From assembly GCF_002086455.1 (NCBI RefSeq), contig NZ_MVHC01000014.1, forward strand, positions 36,256 to 100,255: DNA of 64,000 nucleotides. The letters run 5' to 3'. Under the pieces are notes generated by a model. The model made no database searches, had not been told where the DNA came from, and worked only from the letters and a program-made list of their open reading frames with translations. The stretch is from Mycolicibacter algericus DSM 45454. Its GTDB lineage: Bacteria; Actinomycetota; Actinomycetes; Mycobacteriales; Mycobacteriaceae. The position numbers were made by a program, and so were the translations under genes. This document shows, one piece after another, positions 30,013-40,125 of the stretch (position 1 is its first letter; each line of letters starts with the position of its first letter).

Positions 30013-31413
30013 GTGCTGCTGACCTCGCTGGACACCCACGTCGACGATATCGCCGATGCGGTACGCATCGACAACACCGCGCTCAGCCGGGCCGACTTGC
30101 GCGCTGCGGCGGCAGCGGCGCACGAAGACCTCGGCGGGGCGGGGCGGGTGGCGGTGCTGGCCACCCCGACGGCGTCGACCGTGCTCGCGGTCGCCGGGTG
30201 TCTGCTCGCCGGGTTGCCGGTGGTCCCGGTCCCCGCCGACGTCGGCGTCGCCGAACGCGCCCACATCCTGCGTGACTCGAACGCGCAGGCCTGGCTGGGG
30301 GAGCGGCCCACCGAACTCGCCGGCCTGCCGCATGTGCCGGTACGGCGCGGTGCCGGATCGGCCCAGCCGCCCCCCGAACCGGCGGGGGACGACGCCGCGC
30401 TGGTCATCTACACCTCCGGCACCACCGGCCCGCCCAAGGGTGTGCAGTTGAGCCGGCGGGCGCTGGCCGCGGACCTGGACGCGCTGGCCCAGGCCTGGCA
30501 GTGGAGCCCCGAGGACGTGTTGGTCCACGGCCTGCCGATGTATCACGTGCACGGCCTGGTGTTGGGACTGCTGGGCTCACTGCGGGTCGGGAACCGCTTC
30601 GTGCACACCGGCAAGCCGACGCCGCAGGCCTACGCGGCCGCCGGCGGCACGCTGTATTTCGGGGTGCCCACCGTGTGGTCGCGGGTGGTGGCCGATGCCG
30701 GTGCGGCCGAAGCGCTGCGGCCGGCCCGGCTGCTGGTCTCGGGCAGTGCGGCGCTACCGGTTCCGGTGTTCGACGCGCTCGTCGCCAGGACCGGCCACCA
30801 GCCCATCGAACGCTACGGCAGCACCGAGTCGCTGATCACGGTGAGCACCCGCGTCGACGGCGAACGCAGACCCGGCTGGGTGGGGCTGCCGCTGCACGGG
30901 GTGCAGACCAAGCTCATCGGCGAGGACGGCGAACCGGTCCCGCACGACGGGGCGACCATCGGGCGGCTGGCGGTGCGCGGGCCGACCTTGTTCGACGGCT
31001 ACCTCAACCTGCCCGAGGCGACCGCGGCGGCCTTCGACGCCGACGGCTGGTACCGCACCGGGGACGTCGCGGTCATCGACGCCGACGGGATGCACCGGAT
31101 CGTCGGCCGCGAATCGGTGGACCTGATCAAGACCGGCGGCTTCCGGGTCGGGGCCGGTGAGATCGAGACCGCCCTGCTCGGCCATCCCGCGGTGGCCGAG
31201 GTGGCCGTCGTCGGGCTGCCCGACGAGGATCTGGGCCAGCGCATCGTCGCGTTCGTCGTCGCCGCCCCGGACGACACGGCGACATCCGATGAGCTGATCG
31301 ACTACGTCGGCCGACAACTGTCGGCCCACAAACGCCCGCGCGAAGTGCGGATGGTGGATGCGCTGCCGCGCAACGCAATGGGAAAGGTACTCAAGAAGGC
31401 GTTGCTGCCGTAG
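30013..31413 (+). CDS. fadD36: Acyl-CoA synthetase FadD36 (MatB/malonyl-CoA synthetase-like)
   Basis: 466 residues from GTG 30013, close to Rv1193. ANL adenylating enzyme: P-loop YTSGTTGPPKG, the aromatic/acid motif RYGSTES, hinge/ATP motif GWYRTGDVA, and GRESVDLIKTGGFRVGAGEIE split over the A8 region, with the catalytic lysine near the end in PRNAMGKVLKK. The GRESVDLIK-GG-RVGAGEIE stretch is like that of MatB malonyl-CoA synthetases, so a short (di)acid substrate is plausible. A TTG at 29932 would add 27 residues with no homology. It diverges from the SufR-like gene. Confidence 0.88.
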   Translation: MLLTSLDTHVDDIADAVRIDNTALSRADLRAAAAAAHEDLGGAGRVAVLATPTASTVLAVAGCLLAGLPVVPVPADVGVAERAHILRDSNAQAWLGERPTELAGLPHVPVRRGAGSAQPPPEPAGDDAALVIYTSGTTGPPKGVQLSRRALAADLDALAQAWQWSPEDVLVHGLPMYHVHGLVLGLLGSLRVGNRFVHTGKPTPQAYAAAGGTLYFGVPTVWSRVVADAGAAEALRPARLLVSGSAALPVPVFDALVARTGHQPIERYGSTESLITVSTRVDGERRPGWVGLPLHGVQTKLIGEDGEPVPHDGATIGRLAVRGPTLFDGYLNLPEATAAAFDADGWYRTGDVAVIDADGMHRIVGRESVDLIKTGGFRVGAGEIETALLGHPAVAEVAVVGLPDEDLGQRIVAFVVAAPDDTATSDELIDYVGRQLSAHKRPREVRMVDALPRNAMGKVLKKALLP

Positions 31414-31415
31414 GC

Positions 31416-31429
31416 TCGCGCTTGCGCGA
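31416..31429 (+). terminator. Small palindrome after fadD36
   Basis: TCGCGC-TT-GCGCGA is a perfect 6-bp inverted repeat with a 2-base loop, directly after the fadD36 stop and 25 bases before the lipoprotein start. It may attenuate readthrough or be a chance feature of GC-rich DNA; no U-tract follows. Confidence 0.3.
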
Positions 31430-31453
31430 ACCGAAACCAGAAGGAGTGGCGCT

Positions 31454-31741
31454 GTGAAAAATTGGACTCTTGCCGTCGGCGCGCTCCTCGCCGGTGCGAC
31501 GTTCCTGCTCGGTGGATGCTCGGAGGTCAGCAAGGTCGTCAACAAGGGCGGCGACACCACCTGTCAGGAGTTCAACAGCCACGACGACGAGAAGCAGCGC
31601 TCGGAAGTCTCCAAGATGCTCAAGGACAAGAACGGCAACGAGCCGTCCAACATGGAGCTGTCCGCGACGCGGGTGGCGGTGAGCGCCTACTGCAAGACCA
31701 TCGGCAAGGACAGCGACAAGATCAGCAACGCGATGCTGTAG
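31454..31741 (+). CDS. Small lipoprotein, HdeA-like
   Basis: 95 residues from GTG 31454 with AAGGAG 7 bases upstream. Lipoprotein signal KNWTLAVGALLAGATFLLGGC, with the lipidated cysteine at residue 22 in the lipobox LGGC. The mature chain GGDTTCQEFNSHDDEKQRSE ... AYCKTIGKDSDKI has two cysteines that can form a disulfide, the layout of HdeA-type acid-stress proteins that appear in mycobacteria. Acid-chaperone activity is inferred from this resemblance only. Many charged residues and a helical pattern fit. Confidence 0.75.
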   Translation: MKNWTLAVGALLAGATFLLGGCSEVSKVVNKGGDTTCQEFNSHDDEKQRSEVSKMLKDKNGNEPSNMELSATRVAVSAYCKTIGKDSDKISNAML

Positions 31742-31756
31742 CCGTCGGCTGCACGT

Positions 31757-32455
31757 TCAATCGCCGTCGGGATGTCCACTGAGACGGTCAGCGCCGGGGC
31801 CGGCTGGTTCCCAGGTCCGCATCGCGGCGTCGACGCCGTCGTCGTCCAGCGCCTCCACCGGCAGCGGCGAATGGTCAGTGCGGTAACGCATCCCGTCGAG
31901 GAGTAGGGCCACATAGCGGCGCCACAGGTCTGCGTCGACGTGGCCGGCGAACTCGCTGACCGTGCCGGCCAGCAGACCGAAGATGGGCATGTCGGTATCG
32001 GACAGTTCGGGACGCAGCCGGCCGTCGGCCCGCGCGCGCTCGACGAGCCGTTTCAGGATCGGGACAAGCCGCTCCTGGGCGGCGGTCACCCGATCGCCCC
32101 CGTAGGTCTTGCTGAAGGCGATCTCCCGCAATCCGCGGTCTGTCGCGGTGAGCTGACACATCTGCTCGACGTACCATACGAACCCCTGCCATGGATCTGG
32201 TTGGCGCAGAGCTGATTCCGCCAAGTCGGCCAGCTGATGGAGGCCGTCGGCGAAGATCGCCTCGAATAGCTCCTCCTTGGTGGCGAACCTGCGGTACACG
32301 GTGCCGACGCCCACGCCCGCGTGGTGTGCGACGTCATTGAGGTTGGGTTCGAGGCCTTTGCGGGCAAACAGATCTCGGGCGGCCTCCAGGACTCGCTTGC
32401 GATTGCGCTCGGCGTCCTTGCGCAACGGGCGGGCGGTGTCCTCACTCACACTCAC
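31757..32455 (-). CDS. TetR-family regulator divergent from mmpS-mmpL
   Basis: 232 residues from GTG 32455. The N-terminal TetR helix-turn-helix is clear (RKRVLEAARDLFARKGLE, NDVAHHAGVGVGTVYRRFAT, KEELFEAIF). The C-terminal ligand/dimer domain is typical in length. The start is uncertain: TACACT at 32463-32468 is 7 bases before GTG 32455 (leaderless), while GGAGG at 32457-32461 is 7 bases before a second GTG at 32449. Its divergent placement next to mmpS-mmpL makes it the likely repressor of that pump. Confidence 0.88.
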   Translation of the reverse strand: MSVSEDTARPLRKDAERNRKRVLEAARDLFARKGLEPNLNDVAHHAGVGVGTVYRRFATKEELFEAIFADGLHQLADLAESALRQPDPWQGFVWYVEQMCQLTATDRGLREIAFSKTYGGDRVTAAQERLVPILKRLVERARADGRLRPELSDTDMPIFGLLAGTVSEFAGHVDADLWRRYVALLLDGMRYRTDHSPLPVEALDDDGVDAAMRTWEPAGPGADRLSGHPDGD

Positions 32456-32488
32456 CCCTCCGAGTGTAATGCGAACAACACGTAAACC

Positions 32489-32525
32489 GGATTGACTTAA
32501 TCCACTTACATAATTAGCTTAGCTA
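32489..32525 (+). promoter_or_regulatory. Promoter of mmpS-mmpL overlapped by two dyads
   Basis: TTGACT (32492-32497) and TAGCTT (32515-32520) are spaced by exactly 17 bases, giving the best -35/-10 pair in the window; the start would be near 32527. GGATT-N5-AATCC (32489-32503) covers the -35 and TAGCT-T-AGCTA (32515-32525) covers the -10. One or both may be the operator of the divergent TetR protein. The region is AT-rich compared with its surroundings. Confidence 0.6.
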
Positions 32526-32575
32526 CCTGGAACTGCGTCGTCGGCCGAACCCGGTCAGCGTCGGGGAAGGTGACG

Positions 32576-33001
32576 ATGAAAAGGCTGATCAGTCGGGTGT
32601 GGCTGCCCGTCGTGATCGTGGCGGCAGTCACGGCAGGCGCCGTCACGGTCGCCCAGTTGCGGACCGTCTTCGGGTCGCATCCCGTCGTCATCACCGACAT
32701 CTCCTCGGACAACGCGGAGGACTTCAACCCCAAGTTCGTGACCTACGAGGTCTTCGGTTCGGGCACCACGGCCGTCATCAACTACATGGACCTGGAAGGG
32801 AAGCCGCAGCGCATCCCGAGTGCCGCGCTGCCGTGGACGCTGACACTGCAGACCACCCTGCCTTCGGTGATGCCCAACATCCTGGCCCAGAGCGACGGCG
32901 ACAGCATCAGCTGCCGGGTCACCGTCGACGACGAGGTCAAACAGGAAAGGACGGCTACCGGAGTGAATGCCGAGACCTTCTGCTTTGTGAAGGCAGCATG
33001 A
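32576..33001 (+). CDS. MmpS-family membrane accessory protein
   Basis: 141 residues. One N-terminal membrane helix ([20 protein letters not shown]) followed by an extracytoplasmic domain with the MmpS pattern: [41 protein letters not shown] and [15 protein letters not shown]. MmpS proteins assist the partner MmpL in exporting lipids or siderophores. ATG 32576 has GGAAGG at a 6-base spacing; GTG 32570 abuts that site and is rejected. It overlaps mmpL by 4 bases. Confidence 0.93.
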   Translation: MKRLISRVWLPVVIVAAVTAGAVTVAQLRTVFGSHPVVITDISSDNAEDFNPKFVTYEVFGSGTTAVINYMDLEGKPQRIPSAALPWTLTLQTTLPSVMPNILAQSDGDSISCRVTVDDEVKQERTATGVNAETFCFVKAA

Positions 33002-35883
33002 CCGCGCCGACCGAGCCGATTCCGGTGACGAGTCGCGTGGCGCGCCCGGGGATACCCCGGTTCATCCGGAAATTCGCGGTGCCGATCATCCTGGCGTGGA
33101 TCGGGTTGATCGCCGCGCTGAACATCGTCGTCCCGCAACTTGAGGACGTCGGCAAGCTGCGCGCGGTTTCGATGAGCCCCAACGACGCACCGTCGCTGAT
33201 CGCCACCAAGCGCGTCGGCAAGGTGTTCGAGGAGTACGACACCAGCAGTTCGGTGATGATCGTGCTCGAGGGCGACGAGCCGCTGGGCGCCGCCGCACAC
33301 GAGTTCTACGACCAGATGGTGCGTGATCTGCGCGCCGACACCGCCCACGTGCAGCATGTGCAAGACTTCTGGGGCGACACGCTGACCGCCAAGGGCGCCC
33401 AGAGTGTCGACGGCAAGGCCGCCTACGTTCAGGTCTACATCGCCGGCGACCAGGGCGAGACGCTGGCCAACGAATCGGTGGACGCGGTGCGCCACATCGC
33501 ATCCGACAGTCCCGCCCCCGCCGGGGTGAGGGCCTACGTCACCGGGTCCGCGGCCACCAGCACCGATCAGAACCACGTCGGCGACGCGAGTATGAAGCTC
33601 ATCGAGCGGCTCACCTTCGCCGTGATCACGGTGATGCTGTTGACCGTCTATCGATCCGTCCTCACCACCCTCATCGTGTTGGTGATGGTCGTACTGGAGC
33701 TGTTCGCCGCCCGAGGACTGGTGGCATTCCTGGGATTCCACAACCTGTTCGGGTTGACCACCTTCGCGACCAACATGCTGGTGACCTTGGCCATCGCGGC
33801 TTCCACCGACTACGCGATCTTCCTGATCGGCCGGTATCAGGAGGCGCGGAGATCCGGGGAGGACCGAGAAGCCGCCTACTACACCATGTTCGGAGGCACC
33901 GCACATGTGGTGCTGGCCTCCGGGCTGACCATCGCCGGGGCGACGTTCTGCCTGCACTTCACCCGGCTGCCGTACTTCCAGACGATGGGTATCCCGTTGG
34001 CGGTCGGCATGGTGATCGTGGTGGCGGCCGCCTTGACGCTAGGGCCCGCCGTCATTTCGGTGTGCAGCCGGTTCGGTCGTCTACTGGAGCCCAAGCGCAT
34101 CACCGCATCGCGTGGCTGGCATCGGGTCGGCACCTCAACCGTCCGCTGGCCCGGGGCAGTTCTGGTGGTCGCCGTCGCGGCGTCGCTGATCGGTCTGCTG
34201 GCGCTACCGGGTTACCACACGAGCTACAACGACCGCATCTACCTGCCCGATGACGTCCCGGCGAATGTCGGCTACGCGGCCGCAACCCGGCACTTCTCCG
34301 AGGCGAAGATGAACCCGGACCTGATGATGATCGAAACCGACCGGGATCTGCGCAACCCGGCAGATTTTCTGGTGATCGACAAGATTGCCAAGGCTCTTAA
34401 GAACGTGCACGGTATCGCCCAGGTGCAGACCATCACCCGGCCCGACGGCGATCCGATCAAACATTCGACGATCCCCTACACCATCGGGCAGAGTGGCACC
34501 GCCGCACTGATGAACAACGACTACATGCAGACCAACCTGGAGAACCTGCTCAATCAGGCCGACGATCTGCAGGCCAGCATCGACTCGATGACCGAGATGA
34601 TGAATATCCAGCAGGATCTGGCCGAGGTGTCCCAGCGGATGGCCGACAAGATGGCGAACACGGCGGTCGACATCGGGGACATGCGGAATCACATGGCCGA
34701 TTTCGACGATTTCTTCCGGGTGTTCCGCAACTACTTCTACTGGGAGCCGCACTGCTTCGACATCCCCATCTGCTGGTCGCTGCGGTCGATCTTCGACGCC
34801 CTGGACGGCGTTGACACCATGTCCGCCGACTTCGACGACTTGGTTCCCGACATGCAGCGGATGGCCGAGCTGATGCCACGGATGGTCGCCGTGATGCCGG
34901 CGCAGATCCAGTCGATGAAGAACCAGAAGCAGACCTTGCTCAACCAGTATCAGGTGCAGAAGGCCCAGCAGGACCAGAACATGGCGATGCAGGAGAATTC
35001 CACCGCGATGGGCGAGGCGTTCGACACTGCCAAGAACGATGACTCGTTCTACCTCCCGCCCGAAGCCTTCGACACCGCCGATTTCAAGCGGGGTATCAAG
35101 CTGTTCCTGTCACCGGATGGACATGCGGTGCGGTTCACCATCATTCACCAGGGCGATCCGTTGACGCCCGAGGGAATATCGCGCATCGAATCGCTCAAGG
35201 TCGCCGCGGCCGACGCGATCAAGGGGACACCGTTCGAGGGCGCCCGGATCTACCTCGGCGGCAGTGCGGCGATGTTCCACGACATGCAGCAGGGCGCCAA
35301 CTTCGACTTGCTGATCGTCGTGACGGCCGCGCTGGTGCTGATCTTCATCATCATGATGGTCCTCACCCGAGCCGTGGTGGCCGCAGCGGTGATCATCGGC
35401 ACGGTGGTGACCAGTCTGGGCTCGGCGTTCGGCGTGTCGGTGGTGCTCTGGCAACACCTCGTGGGCATCCCGCTGCACTGGATGGTGCTGCCGATGTCGG
35501 TCATCGTGCTGCTTGGTGTCGGCGCGGATTACAACCTGCTGCTGGTCTCGCGCATCCGCGAGGAGATCCACGCCGGCCTGCACACCGGGCTGATTCGCGC
35601 CATGGTCGGCACCGGTGCCGTGGTCACCGCTGCCGGTCTGGTGTTCGCCTTCACCATGGCCTCCATGGCTGTCAGCGCATTGATCGTGATCGGCCAGGTC
35701 GGCACGACCATCGGACTGGGTCTGCTCTTCGACACCTTGATCGTTCGGTCCCTGATGACGCCGTCGATCGCCACCCTGCTCGGGCGCTGGTTCTGGTGGC
35801 CGCAGATCGTGCGTCCGCGCCCGCGTCCGCAGCCCTGGCCGCAACCGACCCAGCCCGCGAAGGAGGAGCAGGCGCTGGTCTGA
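32998..35883 (+). CDS. MmpL-family RND transporter (MmpL4/5-like)
   Basis: 961 residues from ATG 32998 (ATGA overlap with mmpS). RND architecture: a first membrane helix near residues 22-42, an extracellular domain, a five-helix bundle with [17 protein letters not shown], then a second half whose large extracellular part includes a helical coiled region rich in Met and Gln ([15 protein letters not shown]) typical of MmpL4/5, and [17 protein letters not shown] in the second bundle. The tail is Pro/Arg-rich. These pumps export siderophores, lipids or drugs using the proton gradient. The exact cargo is unknown. With mmpS and a divergent TetR gene it forms a regulated export unit absent from this place in M. 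tuberculosis. Confidence 0.93.
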   Translation: MTAPTEPIPVTSRVARPGIPRFIRKFAVPIILAWIGLIAALNIVVPQLEDVGKLRAVSMSPNDAPSLIATKRVGKVFEEYDTSSSVMIVLEGDEPLGAAAHEFYDQMVRDLRADTAHVQHVQDFWGDTLTAKGAQSVDGKAAYVQVYIAGDQGETLANESVDAVRHIASDSPAPAGVRAYVTGSAATSTDQNHVGDASMKLIERLTFAVITVMLLTVYRSVLTTLIVLVMVVLELFAARGLVAFLGFHNLFGLTTFATNMLVTLAIAASTDYAIFLIGRYQEARRSGEDREAAYYTMFGGTAHVVLASGLTIAGATFCLHFTRLPYFQTMGIPLAVGMVIVVAAALTLGPAVISVCSRFGRLLEPKRITASRGWHRVGTSTVRWPGAVLVVAVAASLIGLLALPGYHTSYNDRIYLPDDVPANVGYAAATRHFSEAKMNPDLMMIETDRDLRNPADFLVIDKIAKALKNVHGIAQVQTITRPDGDPIKHSTIPYTIGQSGTAALMNNDYMQTNLENLLNQADDLQASIDSMTEMMNIQQDLAEVSQRMADKMANTAVDIGDMRNHMADFDDFFRVFRNYFYWEPHCFDIPICWSLRSIFDALDGVDTMSADFDDLVPDMQRMAELMPRMVAVMPAQIQSMKNQKQTLLNQYQVQKAQQDQNMAMQENSTAMGEAFDTAKNDDSFYLPPEAFDTADFKRGIKLFLSPDGHAVRFTIIHQGDPLTPEGISRIESLKVAAADAIKGTPFEGARIYLGGSAAMFHDMQQGANFDLLIVVTAALVLIFIIMMVLTRAVVAAAVIIGTVVTSLGSAFGVSVVLWQHLVGIPLHWMVLPMSVIVLLGVGADYNLLLVSRIREEIHAGLHTGLIRAMVGTGAVVTAAGLVFAFTMASMAVSALIVIGQVGTTIGLGLLFDTLIVRSLMTPSIATLLGRWFWWPQIVRPRPRPQPWPQPTQPAKEEQALV

Positions 35884-35891
35884 CGGGCCCG

Positions 35892-36836
35892 CTAGTTGGC
35901 GTGCAGGTCCTCGTTGAGCGCGATGCCCTGACCGTCGCGGGCGACCACCTCGACCGCCCCGGTCGACGAATTGCGCCGGAACAACAGGTTATTGCCGCCG
36001 GCCAGCTCCCGGGCCTTGACCGTCGTCCCGTCGGGCATGGCGACCTTGGTGCCGGCGGTGACATAGAGTCCGGCCTCGATCACGCAGTCGTCGCCCAGCG
36101 GGATGCCCAGCCCGGAGTTCGCTCCCAGCAGGCAGCGCTGGCCGATCGAAATCACCTGGGTGCCACCGCCGGACAGCGTTCCCATGATCGACGCGCCGCC
36201 GCCGACGTCGGAGCCGTCACCGACCACCACACCCGCCGAGATGCGGCCCTCCACCATCGAGGTGCCCAGCGTGCCGGCGTTGAAGTTGACGAATCCCTCG
36301 TGCATCACCGTGGTGCCCGGCGCCAGGTGCGCGCCCAGGCGCACCCGGTCGGCGTCGGCGATGCGCACCCCGGACGGCAGCACGTAGTCGACCATCCGCG
36401 GGAACTTGTCCACGCCGTAGACGGTGACCGGACCGCGGCGCCGCAGCCGGGCTCGCACCGACTCGAAACCCTCGACCGCGCACGGCCCGTGATTGGTCCA
36501 CACCACGTTGGTCAGCACACCGAACAACCCGTCGGCGTTGAGTCCGTGCGGCGCCACCAGTCGGTGCGACAGCAGATGCAGCCGCAGGTAGGCGTCGTAG
36601 GCGTCGGCGGCCTTGTCCGCCAGTGCACCGACCACGGTGCGCACCGCCACCGTCTCGGTGCCGCGGTCCTCGTCCCGCCCGAGCAGCCCGGCCAGGTCGG
36701 CGGGCACGTCGGCAGCGGCCAAGCGGGCGGTGCCCGGGTCGCCCGAGCCGTCCAACTCCGGTGCGGGAAACCAGGTGTCGAGAACCGATCCGTCTGCGGC
36801 CAGCGTCGCCACGCCGACGCCCGAAGCTCCAGTCAC
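35892..36836 (-). CDS. dapD: Tetrahydrodipicolinate N-succinyltransferase DapD
   Basis: 314 residues, close to Rv1201c. An N-terminal mixed domain is followed by left-handed beta-helix hexapeptide repeats ([44 protein letters not shown]-type turns). The trimeric enzyme transfers succinyl from succinyl-CoA to tetrahydrodipicolinate on the way to diaminopimelate and lysine. It starts at GTG 36836; TAGCCT at 36844-36849 lies 7 bases before, implying a leaderless mRNA. It is divergent from dapE, so two steps of one pathway share an intergenic region. Confidence 0.95.
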   Translation of the reverse strand: MTGASGVGVATLAADGSVLDTWFPAPELDGSGDPGTARLAAADVPADLAGLLGRDEDRGTETVAVRTVVGALADKAADAYDAYLRLHLLSHRLVAPHGLNADGLFGVLTNVVWTNHGPCAVEGFESVRARLRRRGPVTVYGVDKFPRMVDYVLPSGVRIADADRVRLGAHLAPGTTVMHEGFVNFNAGTLGTSMVEGRISAGVVVGDGSDVGGGASIMGTLSGGGTQVISIGQRCLLGANSGLGIPLGDDCVIEAGLYVTAGTKVAMPDGTTVKARELAGGNNLLFRRNSSTGAVEVVARDGQGIALNEDLHAN

Positions 36837-36843
36837 GCCGGTC

Positions 36844-36849
36844 AGGCTA
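36844..36849 (-). promoter_or_regulatory. -10 hexamer TAGCCT for leaderless dapD
   Basis: On the minus strand TAGCCT is followed by GACCGGC and GTG 36836. The palindromic repeat at 36864-36915 begins 14 bases upstream and covers the expected -35 region. Confidence 0.5.
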
Positions 36850-36863
36850 CTTTCCCCCGGCGA

Positions 36864-36915
36864 CCAGACGCAAAAGCCCCCTGCGCGCCCGAGAATTGGG
36901 GGCTTTCACGTCTGC
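36864..36915. repeat. 52-bp palindromic repeat, copy 1
   Basis: Two 18-base arms (36864-36881 and 36898-36915) pair except at three positions around a 16-base loop; the core is AAAGCCCCC and GGGGGCTTT. The same 52-base layout with related sequence, including the CAGAC/GTCTG ends and GGGGGCTTTC, occurs at 53602-53653. It sits between the divergent dapD and dapE promoters, so here it cannot simply be a terminator. Confidence 0.7.
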
Positions 36916-36936
36916 TCGCCAGAAAAGGCGACCCGC

Positions 36937-36942
36937 TACGCT
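36937..36942 (+). promoter_or_regulatory. -10 hexamer TACGCT for leaderless dapE
   Basis: TACGCT ends 6 bases before GTG 36949; it settles the start in a frame that is open much further upstream. Confidence 0.45.
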
Positions 36943-36948
36943 GGGGCG

Positions 36949-38025
36949 GTGCTGGACCTGCGCTCCGACCCGATCGCGCTGACCGCGGCGCTGGTCGACA
37001 TCCCCAGTGAATCGCGGCACGAGGCACGGATCGCCGACGAGGTGGAAGCCGCGCTACGGGCCCAAACCTCCAGCTTCGAGATCATCCGCGACGGCGATGC
37101 GGTACTGGCTCGTACGCGGCTGGGGCGACCGACTCGGGTGCTGCTGGCCGGGCATCTGGACACCGTCCCGGCGGCTGGCAATCTGCCCAGCCGCCGCACC
37201 ACCGAGGCGGAAGGTGATGTACTGCACGGCTGCGGCACCGTCGACATGAAATCCGGCGACGCCGTCTTCCTGCACCTGGCCGCCACCATCGCCGAACCGG
37301 CACACGACTTGACCTGCGTCTTCTATGACTGTGAGGAGATCGACGCGGCCGCCAACGGGCTGAACCGCATCGAACGCAACCTGCCGGATTGGCTGGTGGC
37401 CGACCTCGCCATCCTCGGTGAGCCCACCGGCGGGTTTATCGAGGCCGGCTGTCAGGGCACGTTGCGGGTCGTCGTCACCGCCGGGGGCACCCGGGCGCAT
37501 TCGGCGCGGTCCTGGCTGGGCGACAACGCCATCCACAAACTGGGGGCTGTGCTGGACCGGCTCGCCACCTACCGGCCGCGCAGCGTCGACATCGACGGCT
37601 GCGTCTACCGCGAGGGGCTCTCGGCGGTGCGCATCGACGGCGGGGTAGCCGGCAACGTGATTCCCGACGCGGCCACTGTCACGGTGAACTTCCGCTTCGC
37701 GCCGGACCGCTCGCCCGAGCAGGCACTGACCCACGTGCGGGAGGTCTTCGACGGGCTCGACGTCGCGATCGACCAGACCGACGTCGCCGCCGGCGCCCTG
37801 CCCGGGCTCACCGCGCCTGCGGCGGCTGCCTTGGTGGCCGCCGCCGACGGACAGGTACGCGCCAAGTACGGCTGGACCGACGTCTCGCGGTTCGCCGCCC
37901 GCGGCGTTCCCGCGGTCAACTACGGGCCCGGCGACCCCAACCTGGCCCATTGCGTCGACGAGCGGGTGCCGGTCTCCCAGATCAGCGCGGTGACCGACCT
38001 GCTGCGACGGTTCCTCACGGGTTAG
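36949..38025 (+). CDS. dapE: Succinyl-diaminopimelate desuccinylase DapE
   Basis: 358 residues, M20 metallopeptidase family, close to Rv1202. Dinuclear zinc motifs are visible: [11 protein letters not shown] (His and Asp), [12 protein letters not shown] (bridging Asp), YDCEEID (catalytic and ligand Glu), GEPTGG, and the last histidine ligand in [10 protein letters not shown]. The enzyme releases succinate from N-succinyl-LL-diaminopimelate. It ends with an 11-base overlap on the convergent ATPase gene. Upstream open sequence in frame overlaps dapD and is not coding. Confidence 0.95.
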   Translation: MLDLRSDPIALTAALVDIPSESRHEARIADEVEAALRAQTSSFEIIRDGDAVLARTRLGRPTRVLLAGHLDTVPAAGNLPSRRTTEAEGDVLHGCGTVDMKSGDAVFLHLAATIAEPAHDLTCVFYDCEEIDAAANGLNRIERNLPDWLVADLAILGEPTGGFIEAGCQGTLRVVVTAGGTRAHSARSWLGDNAIHKLGAVLDRLATYRPRSVDIDGCVYREGLSAVRIDGGVAGNVIPDAATVTVNFRFAPDRSPEQALTHVREVFDGLDVAIDQTDVAAGALPGLTAPAAAALVAAADGQVRAKYGWTDVSRFAARGVPAVNYGPGDPNLAHCVDERVPVSQISAVTDLLRRFLTG

Positions 38026-40078
38026 CCCGGGCCGCGGCCAGCGCCTGCCGGCCGACCGCGCAATCGACCTCCTCGCACAGTCGGGCCAGCGGGTCGACGG
38101 CCCGGGCATCACCGAGCTGGACCGCCACCTGCCAGGCCTGCAGCGCAACCGCGTACTGCCCGCTGCGTTCGGCCATCCGGGCGGCGTCGCGGGCAGCGGT
38201 GACCCCGCCGTGTCGGTCCCGCATGCCGGCCCGCTGCCAGGCGCGCGCCATACCCAACTCCGGGGCGAACAGCGCCGACTTCGTTCCGTGCCGGGATTCC
38301 GCTCGGCTCAACGCTTTTGCCGCCCCGGCGATGTCGGACTGCCGCGCCAGGGCGGTGGCCAGCAGGGTCAGCGACAGCGGACCCCACGAATACCCGGTCC
38401 GCTCCAAGGTCGCCGCGGCCGGTGCCAGCAGCTGGGCCGCGGCGTCGAATTCGCCGGCCGCGATCAGCACCTGCGCCACCAGCACCTCGCCGATCGCCCG
38501 GCCGGGCTGGGCCAGTTCAGCGAAATCGGTGAACTGGCGGGCAGTTTCGTGTGCCTCGGTGAGCCGGTCGGTCAGCAGCAGCACGGTGATCTCGGCCAGC
38601 CCGATGGTGAACCGCAGCAGGCCGGGATGTTCGGCGTCGGTTGCGCGGCGCGCCAGCGCCCCGACGTCGTCGAACCGGCCGGCCCTCGCCGCGCACAGTG
38701 CCGCGGCGCTGCCCGCCCAGGCCACCGCCATGTCGTCGGCGGCCGGGTCGGCCAGCACCGCGGCCGCGGCCTCGACGGCACGGCCGATGTTGCCGGCATT
38801 CATCGCGAAGGTTGCGCCGAGTGCGTCCAGGGTGATGCGCGGGGTCGTGCCGGTGACCCGGCCGCGGGTGGCGGCCAAAAACGCCGCGGCGCGCTCGGGC
38901 TCGCCCAGCATGAAGAACTGGTTGGCGGCTCGCGGCAGCGCCCAGGCCATCAACTCCGGTTCGGTCAGCTCGGCCGGGTCGACCGCCGCCAGCACCGCGT
39001 CGGCGTCGCGCCCGCGGCCCTGCCAGCCCAGCGCGTGAGCCAGCGCCAGCCGGGCCGGTAGACCTCCGGAGCGGTCGAGCGCACTGCGGGCCAGCCGCTC
39101 ACCGAGCTTCAGATCCCCCAGTCGCAGTGCCTGCTGGGCGGCGCCCACCAGCTCCCCGACGGGCTGGGGCGCGTCACTGTCGGCGGTCAGCGCCGCCAGC
39201 CGCAACTGCTCACCGACGTGCTCGCACGGCCGGTTCGACAGCACCGCGACCACCTCGGTGCGCAGCCGGCGGGCAGCCTCGCCGTCCGGGGCGCCCAGTG
39301 CTCCGCGCGCCCGCTCGCCGAACAGCGGGTGGGCGGTGTAGACCACCGGGTCCGGGCCGTGACCGCCGCGGCTGCGGATCTCGACCGCGCCGAGTTCTTC
39401 GGCCTGGCCGACGGCGCCGGCACTGGTCAGCTGGGTCAGATCGGCCAACGGCAGCGGCTCGATGACAGCCAGGTAATCCAGCACCGCGCGTGCGGGCGCC
39501 GGCAACTCGGCCACAAAGGCTTCGATATTAGCGACGTCGTGGCCGGCTTGGGTTGCCTCGTCCGGTGCCGCGATGTCGATGCGGGCCAGCAACTCATCGC
39601 CCCACAACGCGGCCACGGGCGGCGCCGCGATGGGCGCGGCGTCGGCGCAGCCGGTGATGATCATCCGGGCCGCGCCGGTCAGCGCCAGCTGGTAGACCAG
39701 CGTCGCCGAGAGGATGTCGAGCTGATGCGCGTCGTCGACCACCAGCAGCAGCTCGCCGCCGTCGCGAGCCTCCTCGGCCAGCGATTCGCGTGCTGCCCGC
39801 AGCAGCGCGGCGGGCTTGCCGATGTCGGCGACCCGGATCAGATGGCTCAGGGCACCGAACGGCACCGTGCGCTCCGCGGGGGTGCCGATCACCCAGCGGA
39901 TGCGAGTGGTCGGGTGCCGGCGGGCGCGGTCCTCGGCGGCCAGCCGGGCCAGCGTGGACTTGCCGCAGCCGTCGGGGCCGAGCACCACCGCACCCGCGCG
40001 GACCCCGGCTGCGTCGAGCGCTTCGGTCAGTCGGTGCAGGGCGGCCGAATGCTCGGGGACGTTCCACCGGATCGGCAT
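38015..40078 (-). CDS. AAA/STAND-type ATPase with helical repeats, Rv1204c-like, function unknown
   Basis: 687 residues. Walker [10 protein letters not shown] is at about 34-42 and Walker [12 protein letters not shown] at about 111-121, within an N-terminal ATPase domain like that of LuxR-family LAL regulators. The remaining 400 residues are Ala/Leu-rich helical repeats of TPR type (for example [20 protein letters not shown]). A C-terminal LuxR helix-turn-helix is not seen, so it is not a complete LAL regulator; it may be a signalling ATPase or scaffold. TAAAAT 7 bases before ATG 40078 suggests a leaderless mRNA. It is divergent from the LOG gene. Confidence 0.8.
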   Translation of the reverse strand: MPIRWNVPEHSAALHRLTEALDAAGVRAGAVVLGPDGCGKSTLARLAAEDRARRHPTTRIRWVIGTPAERTVPFGALSHLIRVADIGKPAALLRAARESLAEEARDGGELLLVVDDAHQLDILSATLVYQLALTGAARMIITGCADAAPIAAPPVAALWGDELLARIDIAAPDEATQAGHDVANIEAFVAELPAPARAVLDYLAVIEPLPLADLTQLTSAGAVGQAEELGAVEIRSRGGHGPDPVVYTAHPLFGERARGALGAPDGEAARRLRTEVVAVLSNRPCEHVGEQLRLAALTADSDAPQPVGELVGAAQQALRLGDLKLGERLARSALDRSGGLPARLALAHALGWQGRGRDADAVLAAVDPAELTEPELMAWALPRAANQFFMLGEPERAAAFLAATRGRVTGTTPRITLDALGATFAMNAGNIGRAVEAAAAVLADPAADDMAVAWAGSAAALCAARAGRFDDVGALARRATDAEHPGLLRFTIGLAEITVLLLTDRLTEAHETARQFTDFAELAQPGRAIGEVLVAQVLIAAGEFDAAAQLLAPAAATLERTGYSWGPLSLTLLATALARQSDIAGAAKALSRAESRHGTKSALFAPELGMARAWQRAGMRDRHGGVTAARDAARMAERSGQYAVALQAWQVAVQLGDARAVDPLARLCEEVDCAVGRQALAAARANP

Positions 40079-40079
40079 C

Positions 40080-40101
40080 GCGCAGATTTTACGGTCTGCG
40101 C
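40080..40101. promoter_or_regulatory. 22-bp inverted repeat between divergent ATPase and LOG genes
   Basis: GCGCAGA (40080-40086) and TCTGCGC (40095-40101) are perfect inverted arms around an 8-base centre. The dyad covers the predicted ATPase -10 (ATTTTA on the plus strand, 40086-40091) and lies about 12 bases upstream of the LOG -10. It is placed to act as an operator for both, or could be a hairpin. Confidence 0.5.
40086..40091 (-). promoter_or_regulatory. -10 hexamer TAAAAT for the leaderless ATPase mRNA
   Basis: On the minus strand TAAAAT is followed by CTGCGCG and ATG 40078. Confidence 0.5.
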
Positions 40102-40112
40102 CATCCGCCGGT

Positions 40113-40118
40113 TAGCCT
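40113..40118 (+). promoter_or_regulatory. -10 hexamer TAGCCT for leaderless LOG gene
   Basis: TAGCCT is followed by TTCGGGT and GTG 40126. The divergent transcription starts at 40078 and 40126 are only 47 bases apart. Confidence 0.5.
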
Positions 40119-40125
40119 TTCGGGT

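Noticed and set aside
38015..40078. ATPase as a complete LuxR-family LAL transcription activator
   Set aside because: The C-terminal helix-turn-helix is not present; the protein ends after helical repeats.
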